From the NCBI GenBank assembly GCA_034620365.1, contig JAQGEQ010000080.1, positions 248,001-312,000 on the forward strand: a stretch of DNA of 64,000 nt, given 5' to 3'. Position 1 is the stretch's first letter. Every line of letters starts with the position of its first letter. Below, piece by piece: positions 58,451-64,000 of the stretch. The notes beneath the pieces were generated by a model, which saw nothing but the letters and a program-made list of their open reading frames with translations, did no database searches and had not been told where the DNA came from. The translations under genes were made by a program, and so were the position numbers. This stretch comes from Pegea sp. RAD2-039 (Eukaryota; Chordata; Thaliacea; Salpida; Salpidae).

Positions 58451-60421
58451 ATGAATACTAAATTTAACCAAAATAATGAAGAGATGGAAATATCTCATAT
58501 GTCACAAATGTGGGAAGATCGATTATCTGAAAGATATCGTAAAGAACTGGAGAATTTTAATGAAACTGAAACATTAATACAAATTAGTGGTAATGATTTT
58601 AGTGAAAATGAGATTAGTAAACAAGAAAAATTTGGTGCAAGCAATAAAGAAAAGTATGTGCTAAAAGATGTTGATCATCTTGGTAATGAGGTTCTTATAC
58701 GGAATTGTTCTTTTCATAGTAATAAAGAATTGAATGAATCTGCACCTTTAGTGGAGAGTGATATAAATAGAAGACACAATGATAAATTTGATGAGGAAAA
58801 TGATGGGAAAAGTAATGCGAATGATAGGGTCTCAAAACATGTTGTGAATCAATTGGGCAAATCTACTAAAAATTTAAATGATATCAAAGAAATAAATGAT
58901 CATGTTGTTATGAGCAATAAAACAAATGATGAAGAATTCGAAAAGATTTGGTGTGAAGTTAATAGTCTTCTTAGTAAGACACCATTGAAAAGTGGCTGGC
59001 TAAAAAAGTACTTGACTCTCATGTTGAAGGATGTAAAGAAAGAACTCATGTTAGTTGAAAAAGAAGAAGTTTCACAAAAACTAATTGCTAAAAATAAAAC
59101 AGCTGTAGAAAATTCTAGAAATAAGGATATGTTCATTGAACAAGATGCTGTTGGAGAAGTGCAACTTAATCTAGAGAAAGTTAAAGAAATGGAAACTCAA
59201 GATGAAAAAACCAGTGAATCTGACAAAAATGAGAAAAATTTTTGTAGTCGGGAAGAAAATAATGAAACAGCTTCTTCAGTAGTTGGTGTTGTGGATGATA
59301 TAGAAGAAGTAAAGAAGAATGATGAAAATAGGGATGACCATGGTGACAGTAATGAAGAAGAAGATCATACAGATGAAGATGAAGATGGAACAATAGATGA
59401 AAATCAGGTTATCCCTTATGATGAGATAGCCAATCTAATTGAAACAATCCAGAAAGCTTTTCCTGAAAAGTCTTTTACCAAACCAAAGAAACGTTTTTCA
59501 CCTTCTAGAACTACATCTGAATGTAGACAACATAATAAAAAAAGTATTCATCACAGTAACTTGGAAACTCCAACTGGAAATGTTTGGTCCGATGTCAGCA
59601 ATCTTGTAACTAGTACACCATCTGGAAAAAAATTGCTGCAAAAACCTCAAAACATATCATCAAGAAAATCAGAAGAAGAAGTTGTCACTTTAAAGGGTCC
59701 TAAAAAGTCCCAACTGAATGATGATCAAATTAAAGGGACCAATAAGAGTTTACAAGAAGAAGCTTCAAATAGAAAACTGAATGTTTCTAGAAAAGCTGGC
59801 CCAAGCTCTTTAAAATCATTTCATAAAGAGCCACGTATAACTGGTAGCAAGACTCCTTCTAAGAAACGTACAACAGATTTGTCTTCTGATTTAAAGACAA
59901 AACGAAACAAACCGTCTTCTGAAAAACAAAAAAGTAATGAACCAGTGATTGCTGAGAAACAAAAAGTCAACAAGCTCCCAAAAATCGACAAGGTTGACAT
60001 GATAACTCATGCTGAAACTATATCTATGGCCATCAAAGTCGGGATTGGTCTAGTAAAAGATAAGCGTTTCATGTTTACTAAGGGAAACGTAAAAGAGTTG
60101 TTAACTAATTCTGAATTGATGCGAGCCATCAAAGAATGGAAGCAATCATTTAAAGATGATGACATTAAACTAGAAAAAAGGAATTCATTTAGTTACTACG
60201 GCCATTTGATCTTGCTTTGCTGTCACAAAGAAAAACTTACAAAGAAAACTGAAGTACTTGATTTCAAATCTGCTGTTACCTGTCTTATGAAGCTTGCAGA
60301 AAGTCATGTTTGTACTCCTTATGGCGAGCTCCATTATATAAAGCATATCATTGCTCCAATTAAATATTTGTTTGTTAATGCTGTTAAGATTTCTGAAACA
60401 ACTTCGACAAAAGTCCTGTGA
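58451..60421 (+). CDS. HP, complete right-arm copy: unknown acidic/basic protein, 656 residues
   Basis: Single exon. ATG at 58451 is preferred; the GTG just upstream is in frame but not a normal animal start. From about residue 110 on it is nearly identical to 53450-55402 (acidic run, IPYDEIANLIETIQ, TPTGNVWSDVSNLV, basic stretch, C-terminal helical domain), whereas the first ~100 residues differ strongly (NQNNEEMEISHMSQMWEDRL against NQTAISLEEIEKLSKRWKNN) while keeping the pattern W-x(4)-L-x-x-x-Y-R-K-E-L-E. It ends in ISETTSTKVL, against VSETILPKVL in the unit 4 copy, because that copy ends in a different member of a short direct repeat. The frame is open without interruption in this arm and looks functional. 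Product role unknown. Confidence 0.75.
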   Translation: MNTKFNQNNEEMEISHMSQMWEDRLSERYRKELENFNETETLIQISGNDFSENEISKQEKFGASNKEKYVLKDVDHLGNEVLIRNCSFHSNKELNESAPLVESDINRRHNDKFDEENDGKSNANDRVSKHVVNQLGKSTKNLNDIKEINDHVVMSNKTNDEEFEKIWCEVNSLLSKTPLKSGWLKKYLTLMLKDVKKELMLVEKEEVSQKLIAKNKTAVENSRNKDMFIEQDAVGEVQLNLEKVKEMETQDEKTSESDKNEKNFCSREENNETASSVVGVVDDIEEVKKNDENRDDHGDSNEEEDHTDEDEDGTIDENQVIPYDEIANLIETIQKAFPEKSFTKPKKRFSPSRTTSECRQHNKKSIHHSNLETPTGNVWSDVSNLVTSTPSGKKLLQKPQNISSRKSEEEVVTLKGPKKSQLNDDQIKGTNKSLQEEASNRKLNVSRKAGPSSLKSFHKEPRITGSKTPSKKRTTDLSSDLKTKRNKPSSEKQKSNEPVIAEKQKVNKLPKIDKVDMITHAETISMAIKVGIGLVKDKRFMFTKGNVKELLTNSELMRAIKEWKQSFKDDDIKLEKRNSFSYYGHLILLCCHKEKLTKKTEVLDFKSAVTCLMKLAESHVCTPYGELHYIKHIIAPIKYLFVNAVKISETTSTKVL

Positions 60422-61852
60422 AGATATCTTTTTGTTGTTTTAAAAACCTTATAATGTTTTTTTCAATGCCCAGTAAATGAACCTTAGTATGATTAAATTT
60501 TAATCTAGTGATTTGAACATAATCTTTGAAAATGGTTATTTTTGTGTATCAAAATTTTATCCAGTGTTTGTGTAGTGTCTGAAACGATTTTGCCAAAGGT
60601 CTTGTGAAGATATACAATATTCTCTTTTATTTTCTGTAACATATCTGATAAACATCTAATCATTATAAAAGTAGCATCATTGAAAGATATTGTAAACCTT
60701 TTCTGCTCTGTACGTGATCTCAATATGTTTATTCATGATTATATCACACAATGAATAACTCATAGTTATTATTCATTTTGTTATGTTTTGAGTGTGGATT
60801 TTGAATAGTTTTGTACTTTATTGCTAGTTATGAAAGTTTTTTCAATTAAAATTACAGAGATAACTTCATTTTGTGTCCTCATTAGCTGATTAATTTTCAA
60901 TTAGGCGGTAGGAGGTTGAGAAATAGATTTTTTGGATCACATCTTTTTATTAAGTCTTCAAAATTAACTAAATAATCTATTGAGTAAGCTATTTGATAAA
61001 CCTTTTCTCCTTAATAATAAATTGTAAATTTTATAGAAATTTTGTATTATTATTAAACTGAGGGAGACTGTGTTTAAAATAACCTTTTTACCAACTCTAA
61101 TGGGCAGTATCTACCTAGTGATTGTAGTAAATGATAAAAAAATATTTCTAAGAAAAGTTTTAAAAGATTCCTTTTATTAATAATAAAAGACCTATTGATA
61201 ATATTTGATTATAAAATTATTTCTAAGAACTCTTTCAAAAAAGTTCATTTATTACTGAAAACAATTAGTAATAATTTCTAATAAACAAACAAAGTTAAAT
61301 TAATATTTTTGTTTGATTTAAATAAAAATAGTTTATTTCTGAATTAAACATCAATTGCTTTAGGATTTTATGAAACATTATAATATGTTATAAATATCTT
61401 GAGGAATTTTTCTATTTTTTCATACCACTCATAAATTATCTACACTCATCAAGTTGAATAACTTATATTAGGAATGTTGTGGACTGTTTTCTTATTACAT
61501 CTTATAACCTCTAAATGATTTTCTAACGCTTTATATATAATTTGCAATTTTATTTAATTTTTAACTAAATTGAAAAGAAAAAGAAGGAAGGAAAAATTGC
61601 AGGAGGAAACTAGAAATGAATACTAGGAAAAGGACGAAGAAAATGCAGAAATAGAATTTAACATTTCACCACTAGATGTCCTCTTAATATTTATATTAAA
61701 CTTTTAAAAAAGTCTATTAGAAGAAAAAAATTTTTACCACAAAACATCTATTTCAAACACATATGATGCGATTTAAACATTACCACCAAAGATACAGCAA
61801 CAATATTTTATCTTAGTTAGGAATAACATGAACTATATTTCCTATATATATA
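60422..61852. other. Spacer 3' of right-arm HP
   Basis: Inverted counterpart of 10115-11395. A second, diverged copy of the HP 3' end lies at about 60575-60615. No gene. Confidence 0.55.
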
Positions 61853-62083
61853 ATGATAATTTATTGCGTTTGCTTGACAAAAAGAAAATTCAATAGGATT
61901 AAAAGAAAACCCAAACGATGTTTGTTGTCATTGTACCCAGGCAACGATCTAGCGAGTGGTAATTCTGTGGACAATGCCGTCCACTACAATATTTTGAGTA
62001 TGGTTATTAACTTCCTTCAGCAAAAATGTCTCATATCTAAAACAAACTATATTTTAAATAAATTGACAGATATCTTTTCATAA
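61853..62083 (+). CDS. Short conserved open frame downstream of HP, right-arm copy
   Basis: 76 codons from ATG, downstream of HP on the same strand. It shares MIIYCVCLTKRK and the LYPGND-(LV/LA)-SGNSVDNAVHYN core with the left-arm frame 9881-10114. Substitutions between the two include non-conservative ones in the basic stretch (RRW/RKP). Function unknown; it may not be a gene. Confidence 0.3.
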   Translation: MIIYCVCLTKRKFNRIKRKPKRCLLSLYPGNDLASGNSVDNAVHYNILSMVINFLQQKCLISKTNYILNKLTDIFS

Positions 62084-63186
62084 AGTATCTTTGAAAAAAC
62101 ATTGATTAAGAAAAGAGCTTTATTTTATAAATAAAGTATTTTGTAAGTAACTATAAAGAAGAAAGTGATGAATTTGTTTATCGTTTTCAAAATTTGAAGC
62201 TTTTACTAAAAAGGTATAATTCTGTTCATGCTCCATCTGTTGACGTCATTGTTTATTGTATTATTATAAAATACTTGGCAAGAAACTTATATACTAGATG
62301 ATTAGTTTAGATTTACATCACAATACCTTTGTATTAATCTTGAACCCTGAATGGTACTTACTGAACAGTGTAATAGGGCACCAGCCGCTGTAAGGGATAA
62401 GTAGCTGTAAACAGAGTAGAATGATGTCATGTATCGAGTTTAATTAAGGTTATGTTCATTTCCTCACTATTTAGATAATTAAAAGTTTATCAGAACTTAC
62501 TAATAAAATTTCATAAATTTTAAAGATCATTTGAAAGTTTATCAAAAGCATCCAATAAAGATTTGGTTCTCAACATCTAAGTTGATGAATGAGGTACATT
62601 ACCTTCCATTTAAACTCAATGATTTGTTAATATACTTGATTCTTTACAAGATAGAAGGGCAGAGATAATGGATATCCAGTTGTTACCCATGCAGCAAGAT
62701 TCCATTTTCAATTTTAATAAAGTTATGCAGTGGAACAGACAGACTGATACAGTTGTGCTTGGTTGGTGTCGCAGGAGCTGCCAGAACGAAGTTGACATCA
62801 ATTACAAGCTGCAAGCTAGGCGTTAAATCCAGATTTTAATTGAGATTTTTGAGGCTTATAGAAGTGGTGTCATTAAAAAGTCTAACATTCTTCTATCTGG
62901 GTTTACCCAGACTTATCCATTTTCGAAAAATGTGCAGTAATCTTAACTCTCGATATAAAATAAAATTTATTAATTAGTATATGTAGTTTAATAGAATGGT
63001 TACCTGATAATATAGTTAACTTTTCTGTAGGAACTTGTTGAAATAATAATTAAAAACTTTTAAACTGATTAAATAGGTAATAAATATAAAACACAAATTT
63101 TTTATTTAATTTGTTTCTAAAAAATTGGAATACGATTTTGTAAGTTGGTCTAAAATTGAAGATTAAGAAATAATTTTCGGAAATAT
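62084..63186. other. Right-arm spacer
   Basis: Inverted counterpart of 8789-9880. No intact frame; the frame open at 9056-9454 is interrupted here. Confidence 0.55.
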
Positions 63187-63264
63187 GTGTCCTTCTAGGC
63201 TTAAACCTGGGACTTCGTGCGTTTTTCAGGCAGTTGCGAAAACTGCTACACAAAACAGAAGGAC
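63187..63264 (-). repeat. tRNA-like element, copy 6 (inverted)
   Basis: Reverse complement of 8711-8788, including the perfect terminal pairing and the inner GCAGTT/AACTGC hairpin. Confidence 0.45.
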
Positions 63265-64000
63265 ATAATCAAGATGAAATTATCATTTCCATTGCTTCCA
63301 AATATATTAGAATTCAATTTTCTGAGCTGGTGTTAAACTAACTAAAAAAGTAAAAATCCAGAAATTTAAAGAAGATATATTTCGATAATAGAGGGACTCT
63401 GTGGGATGAGTTGAAATCATTTTACGATAAAGTATTTTTTAAAAGAAGGTTGAAATTAAAAACAGGTATAAAAGTGCATTAATTATGGTTCTGGTCAGAA
63501 AACAAACTAGTTAAAAATGTTATATTGAATAATCTAATTTTAATCTAGACAATACCTCTTTGTTTGGACATCAAGATGGATGAAGAGTTAAGTTTGATTG
63601 ATTACTAATAAATCTTGCTTCTCATCCATTTGATTTAATCCAACTTCATCATAGATGCAGCAACACTATATTACAACAGATTGGATTTATTCATTTATTA
63701 ATGTTGGCATTGATACCTGGTAAGTGAGATTTATTTTTAAATAACAAATCTAAAGAGTGATAATTATATAATATGATAATAATTATAAAATATTCTTCAT
63801 GGGAAAAGTATGACTATTAACTTTCCTTAACAAAAACTTCTCATGTGTTTGACAAACTATTTATTAATTGAAAGAAATTTTCTTAACAAGCATCTTAATG
63901 AAATAATTTGAGTAATAAAAGATTTGTAATTAAAAAAAAAAGTTACTTTTTTGTATTAAATAAAGAAAACAGAGATAACTCTTTTTACCTCTAATAGAAT
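63265..64000. other. End of right arm, no gene
   Basis: AT-rich inverted match to 7974-8709. Confidence 0.6.

Larger units (their letters stand above)
57140..62525 (-). repeat. Inner palindrome, right arm
   Basis: Partner of 52500-56230. It is part of the large right arm, so this segment pairs with both the unit 4 end and the left arm of the amplicon. Confidence 0.85.
57715..64000 (-). repeat. Right arm of the large inverted repeat
   Basis: Reverse complement of about 7974-13990, still matching at the last base of the window. Contains the complete plus-strand HP, the short conserved frame, and the local-repeat segment with its tRNA-like element. Confidence 0.9.

Noticed and set aside
7974-64000. 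A single giant transposon with terminal inverted repeats
   Set aside because: I see no transposase, integrase, reverse transcriptase or target-site duplication. The inverted arms contain genes, and homology continues to the window edge, so segmental duplication fits better.

Overview
The window is AT-rich animal DNA from a compact-intron genome. One multi-exon gene has ten GT-AG introns of 45-56 bp (one of 512 bp), and there are eukaryotic pol III tRNA genes with T-run terminators. I cannot name the species. The short introns and AT richness would fit several small invertebrates (nematode, mite, rotifer or flatworm-like), and nothing here decides between them.

Layout. Positions 1-5.8 kb hold one recognisable gene, a minus-strand ubiquitin-specific-protease-like protein (752-1684) that appears to have lost its catalytic Cys and His, followed by about 4 kb without a gene. 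Positions 5.8-9.4 kb hold a duplicated tRNA-Arg(TCG) cassette and short tRNA-like repeats. From about 8 kb to the window end the DNA is one nested amplicon. A left arm (about 7974-13990) recurs inverted at the right end (about 57715-64000). Between them lie three tandem units (starting near 9391, 28681 and 40801) and a partial fourth unit (from about 52500). The fourth unit forms a second palindrome with the right arm around an axis that contains a tRNA-Arg gene.

Each full unit carries (i) a copy or remnant of an unknown intronless gene for an acidic/basic protein of about 650 residues ('HP'), (ii) a tRNA-like repeat, (iii) a broken minus-strand SLC5 transporter paralogue, and (iv) a plus-strand 12-exon, 599-codon sodium-coupled monocarboxylate-type SLC5 transporter. 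Transporter copies 2 (34868-39858) and 3 (46992-51962) look intact. Copy 1 (19005-27743) has a nonsense codon.

The most striking object is a stop-free 12-bp minisatellite (consensus GATGATGTAGTT) of 5.9, 2.2 and 2.2 kb. It looks like a gene for a giant Val-Asp repeat protein of 1951, 668 and 737 codons. Exon alignment shows that each array lies inside the last intron of a transporter copy: the conserved C-terminal exon follows the array and restores the SLC5 tail. The arrays are therefore best read as intronic satellite, not as proteins.

How the parts fit together: the transporter is a plasma-membrane sodium-coupled carrier whose dosage has been raised by tandem duplication. The HP genes, at the amplicon ends and in remnants inside, show deletion and conversion events that record how the array was built. 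One shared deletion ends in the terminator T-run of a tRNA-Arg gene.
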